Positions 1 to 11,351 of a stretch of DNA of 64,000 nucleotides are shown piece by piece; within the stretch, counting starts at the first letter, position 1, and each line of letters opens with the position of its first letter. The stretch comes from Podocnemis expansa (taxonomy: Eukaryota; Chordata; Testudines; Podocnemididae), in NCBI GenBank assembly GCA_007922195.1, contig ML681996.1:18343218-18407217 (forward strand). The letters are read 5' to 3'. Position numbers and translations under genes: made by a program. The notes beneath the pieces are model-generated. The model ran no database searches and was not told where the DNA came from. It saw only the letters and a list, made by a program, of their open reading frames with translations.

Positions 1-258
1 TTCCTGAGAGCACTTCTGAAAGTACAGTTTTGACCCATTATGCTTAACTTCTCATGTTAGGATATACGAAAAGGGAAGACATAGACAGGGCTCTCAAAAA
101 TTTCTATCATGTCTCCCCAGTGCAGTTCATCGCTCTCAATTTTTTTGAGTTGTTTAACAGTGATTATAACCCTCTCTTTTCTTCCTCCAGCTATTCTTTT
201 AGATGTCTCGGTAGGTACCCTATAGTTTCTAGTACATCCTCTGACTCTGAACCTACAC

Positions 259-459
259 CAGTGATTATCAACCTTTGATCCGTAGACCTCTGCGGAGTCC
301 ACAAACTATGTCTAAAGGGTTGGAGGAAGAGTTGTCAATGCCATAGATCAGATTTCTGAGGGTCTACAGATTATGTCTACTATTTCCTACAGGGCCTGTT
401 ACTCCATTTGAAAAATTTTAGGTGTCTACAAATGAAAAAAAAAAGTTTGAAAACCACTG
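259..459. mobile_element. Non-autonomous hAT-type MITE
   Basis: A 201-bp element with imperfect terminal inverted repeats. It opens CAGTGATTATCAAC and its complement from the other end reads CAGTGGTTTTCAAAC, the usual CAGTG start of Charlie-like hAT elements. The flanking 8-mers ACCTACAC (251-258) and GTTTACAC (460-467) agree at 5 of 8 positions, which fits an old target-site duplication. It has no coding capacity. Family placement rests on the termini only. Confidence 0.75.
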
Positions 460-1084
460 GTTTACACAGATGCCTAACTTTAAACATACAAGTATCCTAC
501 TGGACTGTTCCTGGGAATACAATGCACCACATTTCACTCCCTGAATTTTGGCTTTATCTAGAGTCTCTGCCTTGAAAGAATTAGTTTTAACAGGATAACT
601 CAGTACTTTCTGCATTTAAGGCATCACCTTCTGCTATCATTTATATGAATGTAATTCCACTGATTTCAGTAACTCTGTATTTACATCAGTGTTAATGACA
701 GCAAAATTGGTCCCTATATCTAGAGGTCAAGCTTTTAATCTAATGTGCAACTAGCTCCTCTTTCTGGGACATGAGGCCAATGAAAGAAGGATTAAGGCTG
801 TTTTACTGGGGACTACTCTGCAAAGCCCAATTGGTTCTACATACAGGTGAAAGGCAGACAAATCTAGTTCAGTCCAACTTGCACAGTTAGGGAACAGCAG
901 ACTAGAAAAATGTAGAAGTGTATAGTCCCTTTTTTTAAAGCATGGGGAAAGTTTAGACCTTAATTACATTGCTGTAAGTCATCCTGATACTTCACTTGAC
1001 TCTTGAATCCTAAACTAGTGTTTTCTCAGGTTTCATTATCAACAAAAAATTTGCCTGACATCCATGAAAACTATTTGCAAACCT
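460..1084. other. Stretch without a recognised gene
   Basis: AT-rich DNA with no reading frame I recognise. Around 640-700 there is a short degenerate module (TCCACTGATTTCAGTAACT) that resembles segments near 14480-14510 and 23555-23620, perhaps scraps of an old interspersed repeat. Confidence 0.5.
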
Positions 1085-1117
1085 TTAAAGAAAGAAAGAA
1101 AGAAAGAAAGAAAGAAG
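1085..1117. repeat. (AAAG)n microsatellite
   Basis: About eight perfect AAAG units ending in AAGG. It is a simple repeat, purine-rich on the + strand, and not linked to any element end I can see. Confidence 0.95.
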
Positions 1118-1351
1118 GCTACATTTCCAGTGAATGTAAGGCAAACTTTGAGTGAAACATCTTGCTCTATACAAGGTCCAAAGAAGAATTTATAATGTGA
1201 GGTGAAAACCCAATAAACACATTTTTCTTAATATATTTTGGTATTTGCATAACTGTCTAACAAAAACATAAAAATGCAGGGTGAGATCATCACTTAGTGA
1301 GAAATTGCTTATCTTCCTTAATATTAATGAGACTATGCTGATTTAGTAGGT

Positions 1352-1484
1352 ATAGTGTTGTAGCACGTTTCAGTCATGGACCAGAAGCCCATTGTGTTAA
1401 GCATATGTAAAAGATGCTCTCTGCCCTGAAGAGCTTACATTTTCAGAATAAGATAAGAAATGACATGAGCACAAGGAGACAATG
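1352..1484 (+). repeat. Old interspersed repeat, family A
   Basis: The block reads roughly as 'tagcacgtttcagtcatgga', then 'cattgtgttaagcat', then 'ctgccctgaagagcttaca'. The same order of blocks recurs at 7968-8045, 44040-44220 and, reversed, at 57285-57430. The family is not named here. It looks like an old LINE or SINE tail common in reptile DNA, judged by recurrence inside this window. Confidence 0.6.
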
Positions 1485-1488
1485 AAGG

Positions 1489-2075
1489 GCTGAGGGAGTT
1501 GGCTGATGTGATTGCAAAGCCACTAGCCATTATCTTTGAAAACTTGTGGTGAATAAGGGAAGTCCTGGATGACTGGAAAAAAGTGAATATAGTGCCTATC
1601 TCCATGAAGGGAAAAAGAAGGACCTAGGGAGCTACAGACCAATAAGCCTCACCTCAATCCCTGGAAAAATCATGGAACGGGTCCTCAAAGAATCAATTCT
1701 GAAACATTTGGAGGAAAATAGAGTGATCAAGAACAGTCAGCATGGATTCATGAAGGTCAAATTGTGCCTGACCAACCTGACTGCCTTTATGAAGAGTTGA
1801 CTGGATATGTGGATGTGGAAATAGCCGTCAATGTGATACACCTTGACTTTAGCAAAACTTCTGATACAGTTTCCCACAACATTCTTGTCAGCAAGGTAAG
1901 GAAGTATGGTTTGAATGAATGGACTGTAAGTTGGATAGAAAGCTGGCTAGATCATCAGGTTCAGTGGGTAGGGATCAGTGGCTCAATGTCTAGTTGGCAA
2001 CCAGTAACTAGTGGAGTGCCTCAGAGGTCAGTCCTAGGGCCAGTTTTGTTCAACATCTTCATTAATGATGTGGAT
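1489..2075 (+). pseudogene. CR1 reverse transcriptase, N-terminal part (broken)
   Basis: The translation contains the CR1 RT landmarks YRPISL near 1635-1650, an [13 protein letters not shown] stretch (motif A; the usual Asp-Ala-Phe-Asp core is altered to SKTSD) near 1850-1885, and [19 protein letters not shown] (motif B) near 2014-2070. The frame is lost between the first and second parts (about 1605-1765). The N-terminal endonuclease is absent, as expected for a 5'-truncated copy. Confidence 0.85.
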
Positions 2076-2243
2076 CAGGGGCGTCACTGGTGCCAGGTTT
2101 ACAGGACTCAAGCCTCAAGTCCCAGTGCCCAATCCCCTTGTCCACTGTCAGGCTGCCCGTGGCAGTGGGGCACTTATGGGGCTCAAGCCCCAAGTCACTG
2201 CGCACCGAGCCCCAGGTTTTTTCTCAGGCCTGCAGTGTTTCTG
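2076..2243. mobile_element. hAT-type insertion inside the CR1 RT
   Basis: A 168-bp insert beginning CAGGGGCGTCACTGG and ending CTG. The 8-mer ATGTGGAT stands on both sides (2068-2075 and 2244-2251); the match runs to 10 bp. The left end resembles the terminus of the hAT element at 27980-28707 (CAGTGGCATCGCTAG). The right terminal repeat is weak, so it may be a deletion derivative. It breaks the RT frame just before the catalytic YxDD-like box. Confidence 0.7.
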
Positions 2244-2275
2244 ATGTGGATGATGGATAGATCCCATGCTCAGTA

Positions 2276-2870
2276 AATTTGTGGATGATGCCAAGTTGGG
2301 GTGGGGGCTGTTAGACATGCTGGAGGGAAGGGACAGGATTCAGGAAGACCTAGATGAATTGGACCATTGGGTCAAATGAAATCTCATGAGGTTCAACAAG
2401 GACAAGTGCAAAGTCCTGTGCTTAGGATGGAAAAATCCCATATACTGCTACTGGCTGGGAACCAATCAGCTAAGTAGCAGCTCTGTAGAAAAAGACCTGT
2501 GGGTTATAGTGGATTGGAAGCTTGATATGAGTCAACAATGTGCTCTTGTTGCCAAAAAGGCAAATGGCATGTTGAGCTGCATCAGTAGGAGTGTTGCCAG
2601 CATATCAAGGGTTGTGATTGTTCCCCTCTATTGGGCACTGGTGAGGTCACATCTGGAATACTGTGTCCAGTTTTGGGCTCCACGCTAGAGAAACGATGTT
2701 GACAAATTAGAAAGAATCCAGGGCATGGCAACAAAAATGATTAGGGAGTCAGGGCACATTACTTAGGAAGAAAAACTGAAGGAACTAGGTTACTTTAGTC
2801 TGCAAAAGAGAAGACGGGGGGGGGGATTTGATAGCAACCTTCAACTACTTGAAGGGGTGCTCCAAAGAGG
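2276..2870 (+). pseudogene. CR1 reverse transcriptase, C-terminal part (broken)
   Basis: Resumes with KFVDDAKLG (2275-2301). The usual FADD of the RT catalytic motif C reads FVDD here. It continues through an NKDKCKVL stretch and LVRSHLEYCVQFWAP, typical of the CR1 C-terminal region, with stops near 2377 and 2686. No intact protein is possible. Confidence 0.85.
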
Positions 2871-3163
2871 AGGGAGCTAGGCTGTTCTCAGTAGAAACAG
2901 AGGACAGAACAAGGAACAACAGTTTTAAGTTGCTGTTGGGGAGGAAATTAGGTTGGATATTAGGGAAAACCTTCTCACGAGGAGGGTAGTGAAACATTAG
3001 GATCAGCTATGTAGGGGGGTGGAGGTATATCCATCTTTGGAAACATTTAAGGCCCAGTTAGACAAAACCCTGGCTGGGATGAGATAGAGGGAGTGATCCT
3101 ACTTTTACCAGAAGGTTGGAGTAGATGAACTCATGAGCTCCCTTCCAATCCTCTGATTCTATG

Positions 3164-3587
3164 TGGAACATGACGGGATTTTCAAGACTGGAGAGGAGGT
3201 GGCTGAAGTAATCCAAATGTAAAATGAGAAGTCCTTAGATGAAAATTTTATCTGTGTGGTTTGAAAGAAAAGGTCAGAACTTAGAAATATTTTGATGGAA
3301 AAACAGCAAGATTTAATCATAACATGGATGTGAGGATCTGGAGAGAGAGAGATGAACTGACAGATCTTTGTCTGAGAGTTTAAAATATAATACATGCACA
3401 GTGTAAATCAAGGGATATTTACTATGCAAAGCTTAAATATTTTCATTTTATATTAAAGTATTTCCAAATATTTTGCCATAGTGTCTCCAATATTTAAATG
3501 TGAAGAAATAAATTTAGTTACATATAAAATACCTTAAAATTAGTTAGCATATTTCAGCTGAAGATCTTAAATTCATTGTGTGGACTT
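3164..3587. other. Stretch without a recognised gene
   Basis: AT-rich DNA between the CR1 3' end and the next MITE. Only short chance reading frames are present, and I see no repeat boundary. Confidence 0.5.
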
Positions 3588-3590
3588 TAT

Positions 3591-4722
3591 GGCTATGTCC
3601 ACATGCAGGGAGTTAAATCGATTTAGCTTGAATCGCATCAAGCTAAATCATTATAACAACCATTGAATAGATTTAAATTAAATCAATTTAACAGGTCCCA
3701 CAAAGATAAACAAATTAACCTAGCATGGCTTGGGAAGGACTTGGTAGCTCAATTTAGGAGAGGTACACCCTGAGAGGTGAGGCAACATGGTCCCTGGGCA
3801 GAGACATGTTGCCACCCAATCCCTTGCCTGGCTCTCACCTGGAGCAGGGCACGGATCCCCCTGTGCCCTGCATATACCCTGTCCCTGACCTAGTGGCGGC
3901 AGTGGGGCACAGACCCCTGGATGCCCCACATACCCTGCCGCTGGCCCGGCAGTGGTGGCGGTAGGGAAGCAAACATGTCCCGCTTCCCTGCAGCTGGCAG
4001 GGTGGCAGGAGCAGGGATCTCGCACGTCTGGCTTCCCTGCAGCTGGCCAGGTGGTGGGGGCAGGAAGCCCGTGCACTCAGCTTCCCTGCAGATGCCTGGC
4101 AGTGGGCTGCCTGCTCCTGCTGCACAGCCAGCAGCTGGAAAGCCGGGCTCATGGACTTCCTTGCTCCCGCCACCTGGCCAGCAGGTGGGAAGCCTGGCGC
4201 AAGGACCTCCCTGCTCCCATCGCCTGGACAGCTGCAGGGAAGCTGGGCACATGGGCTCCTTGCTCCTGCTGCCCGGTTAGCTGCAGGGAAGTAGGGGACA
4301 CCGATTCCCCACTGCTGCTGCCCGGCCAGCTGCAGGGGATGCGGGGCACCTGGGGCTCCATTCCCCAGCCCTATTTGCTACCGTCTCCCTGGCCAGGGTC
4401 CTGATTCCTTCCCTGGACAGGGTGCTGAAGGGGCATGTTTTCCTTCCAGGGTGCCATGCACCCTGGGAGGAAGGTCAAAGCCACTGAAGCAGAACAGTGT
4501 TGTTTCGAAAGAAGGTGCCCAAATGGCCTTATTTCGAAACAACCATTTTGCTTCAAAGGCTGTTTTGATTATCTACTAGGTTTTATTGTTTTGATTCAGG
4601 TTTTGTTGTTTCAATGACAGAGCTCATCATATCGAAACAACAAAACATTGTGTGGACCTAATTTGTTTTAAAGCGAAACAACCAGCATTGTTTCACTTTA
4701 AAACCTGCATGTGGACATGCCC
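3591..4722. mobile_element. Harbinger-type non-autonomous element with internal minisatellite
   Basis: A 1,132-bp element with 19-bp terminal repeats (GGCTATGTCCACATGCAGG against a reversed GGGCATGTCCACATGCAGG) and a 3-bp duplication TAT (3588-3590, 4723-4725). The centre, about 3840-4400, is GC-rich and built from imperfect units of about 60 bp, each carrying 'tccctgcagctgg'. The right part holds TTTCGAAA modules like those in the 38353-38774 element. The overlapping long frames on both strands in the GC-rich part are products of this repeat, not genes. Confidence 0.85.
3840..4400. repeat. GC-rich minisatellite-like array (~60-bp units)
   Basis: Successive units share 'ccctgcagctggc' with variable 'gggaagc' and 'gctcctgc' spacers. 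Units are diverged and alternate in orientation in places, so the array is partly self-complementary. It lies wholly within the 3591-4722 transposon. Confidence 0.7.
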
Positions 4723-4816
4723 TATAGGTTTGGTTCATAACTGGCTCACAAAATGAACCCAAAAGAATTGGTTGTGAATGGTCAGAAGCAAACTTAAGCA
4801 GCAACTTACAAAAGAG

Positions 4817-5226
4817 CTCCAAAGGAGCAGCCGTGTTAGTCTAGTTCAGTAAAACAAGCAAGGAGTCCTGTGGCGCTTAAAGGCTAACCAATTTATTTAC
4901 TGCATGAGCTCTCATGGAAGAAAATCCCACTTTGTCAGGTGCTTTTAAGATGGGGAGCTTACAGAATGGGAGGAAATAAATGCAGGGAAGTGTAAGTCAT
5001 GAGAACAGGTTACACTGGATTTTTCTCTCATTACAACAGGTGATTTGACCTTGTCTTCTTCTTTATGCTGTTCCCCAGTGTTTGAATCTTTACAACTGCT
5101 TTGATTTGATGTTACAGTCTGACCTGTTCCCATGATTTACACTTCCTTGCATTTATTGCCTCTCATTCTGTAAGTTCCCCCATCTTCAAAGCATCTGACA
5201 AAGTGGGATTTTCTCCCATGAAAGCT
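4817..5226. mobile_element. Fold-back Penelope-like element fragment
   Basis: Two pieces of the same PLE 3' terminus lie head to head: 4817-5016 is antisense (it starts with the reversed PLE tail and contains the reversed terminal hairpin) and 5017-5226 is sense, ending at GAAAGCT. It is flanked by CTTACAAAAGAG (4805-4816) and CTTAAAAAAGAG (5227-5238), 11 of 12 identical, marking one insertion. Only the non-coding 3' region is present. Confidence 0.88.
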
Positions 5227-5238
5227 CTTAAAAAAGAG

Positions 5239-7967
5239 TGGGGATCCTGCTTCCACTGGGAATGGTAAGGAGAGAGGATATTTAAAAACTGGTTGAGGTT
5301 AAGCTAGTCAACACTGCTATGAAGAAAATGTCAGAAAAGTGACAGAGCCATAAAAAGAATGTAAAATTACAAAGATGTAATCATGTTTGAGCTACTTAGA
5401 CCTCCATTTCTACCAGATTAATAAAATACTGGCTTCTTAAAGGAGTATTTGCCTTTCTGCGATTGCCTCTGCTGACTCCCAAGAAATGAGTTAAACCAAA
5501 TCAGCACTGAACACAGGTTTACACTTTAATGTGGAATGCATTGTAAAAGGAAAAGGAAGTGGTGCATATTGCTACCTCCATTCAGGCATCAAGCCTGAAA
5601 AAAGCTGGCAGCAGTAATGAGAGTGAGAAGCATGCTCATGTAACATAACTGCTAATATTTTCTGCTCAGCAATGAGGCTAGTGTCTTCTCAGAAAATATT
5701 TCCTGAACAAGGTACATGCTCAGCTATACACAGAGGAAATAGCTAATGTACTGAGGATCTGCAGGTAGCAGATTGTAGCTTTCAGTCCTATGCTGCTTCC
5801 ATCAAATCCCTGTTTCTAACACCTACCACAGTCAGAAAAAAATATTTTTAATGGCAGATGTTTTTTGACAGGCAGCAGATAATTCTTCATTTGGCAAATG
5901 TCTAATTAACAAAAACTCTGTCCATATGAAGCCAAAACCTGTTTTCATTTAAAAAAAATACTATACATTTCATCTTGCATAGCCTTTGTTCCACAGAAGC
6001 CTCTTTATTACTATTTTGCTGGTGACACTCTATGCAGGCAGCCTGGCTTCTGTGAAAACAATGTGTAAATAATTTTCATGTAGGCTTGAAGGTCAGAGCT
6101 AAAGTTATACTGTAATGTAGGTGGGTGATTAAAATGAAATACAACAACTTTTTTGGCAAACAAAAGGCTAACATTTATAACAGTATGACAGTGAATCTTG
6201 AGTTGTCATGATTTATCTTAACAATTAGAGTTTCTGACTCTTACCAATTTTAATATTAACTATTCACTGCTAAGAAGATTGATTCAACACTTTCATGTAA
6301 CTTCAGAATGCAGCATGGACCCCCACAGTCTTTTTTTCAAACAAATGCAGTGAGACTTCATGGGGAGCTTAGTCTAAGTAAGAGCTTCAAGTTACCTTCC
6401 AAAAAATGAAAAAAAAAGGTTCTGAATGAAAACTGGAACCATTCTATTATGTACTTTGCAGAGAAACTTCTATCAAAGGCCAGACAAAATTCTGCTTATT
6501 ATTCAATTTACTCAATAGTTGTGAATTTTGCTAGGGGATGAGGAATTAAAAAAAAAAAAAAAATTCTCAGCTGATATGTCATCCTAGCTCTACTGATGTC
6601 AATGGAATCAGCTCAGCATTTGACCCAATTTTATAAAACAGTGAAAAAAAAATCATAAAAGCTGAAGAAAGTCCATTAGAGTTTGAACCATCTGAAATAG
6701 AATAAATATAATCAGAATAAAAAACACATTTATTTAAAAAATACTGTATATTATATTGTGCATCTTTAATATTAAATCAATTGTCTAAAGTCCTGAAATC
6801 TTTCATACAAATCATAAATCCCATTTTTTGTATTTATTTCTAGTGACCTGATTCTCTTCTCATTTACAACATGTAAATCTGCAGTGACCTTTTAAATTAA
6901 ATAAATTGCAGTAGTATAAAGCATGTTTAAAATCTGTCTGTATTGTACATGTGTATCAGGTGCACATGTATACTCTTTGCTGTGTATGTGGTGTGTATAT
7001 GAATACTGGTATGTAAAAATTCTATACACAATTTTTCTGAAACTATGAGCAAAATAAATGAAGTTGTGAGTGAGCAGACTGCTAATTTGTGACATTTTCC
7101 ATCATTAATTCTTCTTTCCTCAGTTCTCTTCAGTGCTATCTCTTCAGGCTGGATTCTCTATAGAAGGCTTGTCACAATCTGTATCTGTCAGCTCAGGCAA
7201 ATGAAAACCTCCCAGTTTGTTCCAGACAACAGGACTTTAACAGAGTGGGTGGATCAGTAAACAGCACCTTGAGTGGCACTTCAAATATCTCTCATATGCT
7301 CCATGGTTGTTTCATTAATTCTTTTGGCGGAACTCAGGTACTCAGAAATGGTAAGTATTAAACATTTCCCTGACAAGCATTTGGAAATACTTTATTTCCT
7401 CTCCTGCATCCACTGTAGCATGTTTCCTAACATTCCATTCACATCTCAAAATGCCCCTTTTCCCACTCACAAAGCTTCTTTGCTACACTTAAAAAGGGTC
7501 TGTATAATTTTTGCAAATGCATATTTGATACTTTAATTATCTCTAATTTTAGCCTATACACATCTTACCTTTAAACTATAAAACCAACAAATATAATACA
7601 AAACCTATACTTACCATCTAGAATTAATTAGGCAGAATCTTCAGAATTAGGGGAATGCCAGGCATAACACAGAAAAAAAGAGCCAGGTTAGCAGGAATGA
7701 CAAGGATTAAAACTGATTGCTCACTTCAGCCACTTACTGAAGTGATCTTGATCAGGCCTGGGTTGCTTTAGTATTGGGAGGACAAACAAGACTCAAATTT
7801 AAGAGCAAGACAAATTATATCTGGATGGATGGAATATGACTTTTTTTCCTAAGATTCTCAAACCCTGGTGAAATGTATTCTATTTGGGTCAAAACTTGAG
7901 CCTTAATTATACCAATGAAAATCCAAAGAAACATTAGATAGTTTGGTTTTTAAGTATAAGTATGTAT
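5239..7967. other. Long stretch without a recognised gene
   Basis: AT-rich DNA with poly-A runs (6547-6562 and shorter ones) and only chance reading frames of under 90 codons. No element ends, splice-bounded coding segments or RNA genes were recognised. Confidence 0.5.
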
Positions 7968-8045
7968 TTGTTGCTGTAGCACTGATAATGTGCTAGGTGC
8001 TCCAAAAGTACAATGTCAGGCATGGTCCGTGTCCTGAGGAATATA
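7968..8045 (+). repeat. Old interspersed repeat, family A (short copy)
   Basis: Contains 'gctgtagcactgataatgtg', 'ctaggtgctccaaaagtac' and 'ggtccgtgtcctgaggaata', the same block order as 1352-1484 and 44040-44220. Highly diverged and truncated. Confidence 0.55.
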
Positions 8046-8291
8046 TATATATTCAAACTGGAGTGTCTCCAGGACTAATACAATAATTATGAGAGTAACT
8101 GAGGGCAAAATCTATTATTATACTCAGTCAACTCTCATTTAACATAGGACTTACTCTGCAACCTTGTTCTCTTTTTGTATCTCTTTACTGGAGTTCCAGA
8201 ATTCTGCCCTCAACGCATGCATATACAATGGATAATGCATATTTATGTTAATTGAATTAATGAACATTGGTGGAGCACTAGTTGCCTCACC

Positions 8292-8477
8292 CACTGATCC
8301 CTCTAAGCTGTGCACATGTATGTGCATACACAGGTCATGACACCTGCACACACAACAAAATAAAGTGCACGCAAAAAAATTCAGTAGTGCTAATAATGGT
8401 GCTCACAAACAAATTTTTTTGCACACACAAAGAAATTTTTTGTGCACACAGCCTACGAATAACTAGAGGGAACATTG
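8292..8477. mobile_element. hAT-type MITE
   Basis: A 186-bp element with terminal repeats CACTGATCCCTCTA and TAGAGGGAACATTG (complement CAATGTTCCCTCTA). The interior is rich in TGTGCACA-type palindromic pieces. The flanking 8-mers GCCTCACC and GCCCCCAC are only partly alike, so the duplication is weak. No coding content. Confidence 0.7.
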
Positions 8478-11348
8478 GCCCCCACCTGTTCTCCTCCTTG
8501 AGTTGTGTACAATCCTGAGAATAGCATACTAATAAATCATTATAATTATTAGAAACATTAAAAATTTTGACAAAAATCTGTTACACAGCTTGGTAAAAAT
8601 AAAGACCTTGCTATAGTTTTCTGAAATAATAACTAAATACTAATATAATTTGGTAAAATCCCACACTGGGTTCACCCAGAACTACCTTCTTAGAGTTACT
8701 ATTATTACTGGCAGGCAAGACACACAAAGTGCTTTTACATAGCATTATATCAGTGCCCCTTGGAAGGCCAGATTTCATATTTCCTCAGCTGTTAAAGGAC
8801 TTCCCATCTTTTCAATGTCAAATCAACAACCCCTCTTAAATGATGCTACAAATCATTTTTGAACACAGCAACATTCTGGAGTGGTTTAAGAAAAAATAAA
8901 GTGAAGGTATGTATTTTGTCTAATTTAAAATACTATCTTTAAGCACTGCTAACAAAACAGGATCCTGTTGTCAGGCAAAAGAACTAGAACACTGGCACAT
9001 TTTAAGATAGGAAATATTGCCCGTGTCAACTGGCAATACATACTTCCACAGTATTTCAAACTTCAGCAAATCAGTTTCTTTAATTCATGATATGCACTCC
9101 AAGGTGACTCATAAACATGGCATGATGCTTCACACATTGTTAAATGTAAAATTACTCAATGGACAAAACAGAATTATTTCTTAACACTAAGAAAAACAAA
9201 ACACTAAAGAAATCACTTGAAATGGTCACATTTCTCCACATAGAACATATTAGAGACTTTCTTGAATCAGAAGTTGCCCATATGTGACTGTCAATAGAGC
9301 CAATGAGATTATAAACTTTGCAATTTTTCTGAGGACTTATTCAAAAGCCCAGTGAAGTTAATCACAGTCCTTCCACTGATTCTGGGAAGCATTGGATCAA
9401 GCCCCTAACTTTCCAACAGTCGATTCAAACCATAAGAAAAAATATTGTCAATGCAATTTCTGATTGTTCACTGTAGTGTTGTAGAGAATGGGGGACTATA
9501 TTATCTATTTTAATCCATTATAGTAAGGATTGCTTTCTTCTCGCTTTGACCCATGCTAATGCCACTGTCATGCTATGAATGGAAACTTCACTGAGACAGT
9601 CCAGGACAACAGCATGTAGGATAATGTAAGGCACCATGAGAAGGTCTCTGAGTACTGTTGGTAAGAGTTACGTGGGAAAACAGACTGAAAAGAAAGTCTA
9701 AAAGAAAGAGGGAAAGAGAGATTGAGAGAAAGAACTCAGAGGTACACACAAGTATGTTACATTTTATCATCAAGGACAGGTCTAAAGGGAGCAAGAACCT
9801 TAAAAGAGTGCATAGAGGGGCTTGGAAGAGAAAAGTATTCTAAATGCTGTATGTAGAAGAGGAAAATGCAGTATCTCAGCTTTCGAGCTTGTAAAACAAA
9901 ATAAAAATGAATGTGAAGAATAAGCCTCCCAAAAATTTGCTGTTTCTTCATTTGAACAGAAGATATGAAGTGTTTTCAGAAGAACTTACAAAAAAGTAAC
10001 AGCTGAAGAGCTGCTAGTCTCTCCTCAGTCTACACACAGGTGAGTGTGGCTCATTCACATGATATTACTTACCTTTTGGAAAACTGATAATAAATAAAAT
10101 AAAGAAACAATATTGTTACTGTGGAATTCTGTGGGTCTGAGATGGGTTTCTTAATAAAATCATTTAGCAGGATTAGGGGCAGGGAAGCTGAAGAGAGAAG
10201 TGAAGGCCTGTTTTAGCCTTTTCAATGGGATACCTTTATAGAAAGCAAAATCGAGAAATTCAAAGCAAACAAGCTATAGCATATTATTGGCCTGTTCTCT
10301 TTATTGTTTTCTGGGGGTATAATATAATAATATGGTACATCAAAGAACAGATAATCCTCCAGTAAATATTATTCAGGTCCCTCTCAGAATATCAGATTTG
10401 TCTGTGACTCATGCCATTCTGCTTACTTTGTCAGCTCATAGGAAAAAAATCATTCTTAAAACATTTTATGGAGTATTAGGATCTGGGTTAAAAAAGTTTT
10501 TTTTTTTTTTTCCCCCCTCCATTAACTTTATATTTGCTAACCTCATGAACTATACCATCTTCTGCAAAGGTGCCTTGGTGTCACTGTAAAACTCCTTTAT
10601 ACTGACTTTGATTAGAATAAAATAGTATTGGAATTGAAATAAAGCAGATTACAGAAAGAACCATTCTTAGATTACCTTTTTTGTTTGTTTGTTTTAAGCA
10701 CATACAAATGAAAGAGTGTCCAATGTTAATCTATACAGACAATATTATGTTAATGGCTTATAGTAACAAAGATTTTGTCCAAAAGACTGATACCTAGAAC
10801 AGGCAACCTATAAACTGTGGCCTCAAAATGAGTAAAGAAATGATTAATGTTATGTGGGTGATTTGCAGGAAATCAATAGAGATGAATATCAGTGTTGAGG
10901 GCCAGCTCTTAATCAGGCTTTTGTGTTTAAATACTTAGGAAACTAGTTAGTGGCAAATGAAGAAATCAAAAGAGAACTGCAAGTAAGGCTTCTGAACACA
11001 GGACAAAGTCTGGAAAAAAGATAAGTAGATTGGTTTATGTAAATGAATGCCAGACTACTTAAGGGACCACTATATAAAAAGATGGTAAAGCCAGCTCTTG
11101 TGTACAGATCAGACACTATGAGTGAACAAAGAAAGGTACATAAGAAGACAAAGTCATTGAAATAATATTTCTGAGTGCTGAGAAAGGCATGAAATAATGT
11201 ACTACATGTGGAATGATATCATCAGCAGTGAGACTAAGGTCTTTGAGCAGCTGCAAGAGAAGAGACTGGGACAATATGAGCAAGTGCAATGGATGGATCA
11301 AAGGAATGCTGTTTGGAAGGCATTTGAGACTAGAGCTCACAGGCAATG
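8478..11348. other. Long stretch without a recognised gene
   Basis: AT-rich sequence with a purine-rich patch (about 9690-9740), a poly-T run near 10497-10512, and short frames only. No transposon termini or conserved coding segments recognised. Confidence 0.5.
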
Positions 11349-11351
11349 AAT

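Larger units (their letters stand above)
1489..3163 (+). mobile_element. CR1-type LINE, 5'-truncated
   Basis: A truncated CR1 non-LTR retrotransposon in sense orientation. It starts inside the reverse transcriptase region and ends at a single ATTCTATG unit (3156-3163), the octamer typical of CR1 3' ends. It encodes RT motifs followed by the C-terminal CR1 region (...LERIQ...). A 168-bp hAT insertion interrupts it at 2076-2243. Several stops and frameshifts show that it is dead. No clear target duplication is visible. Confidence 0.93.
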
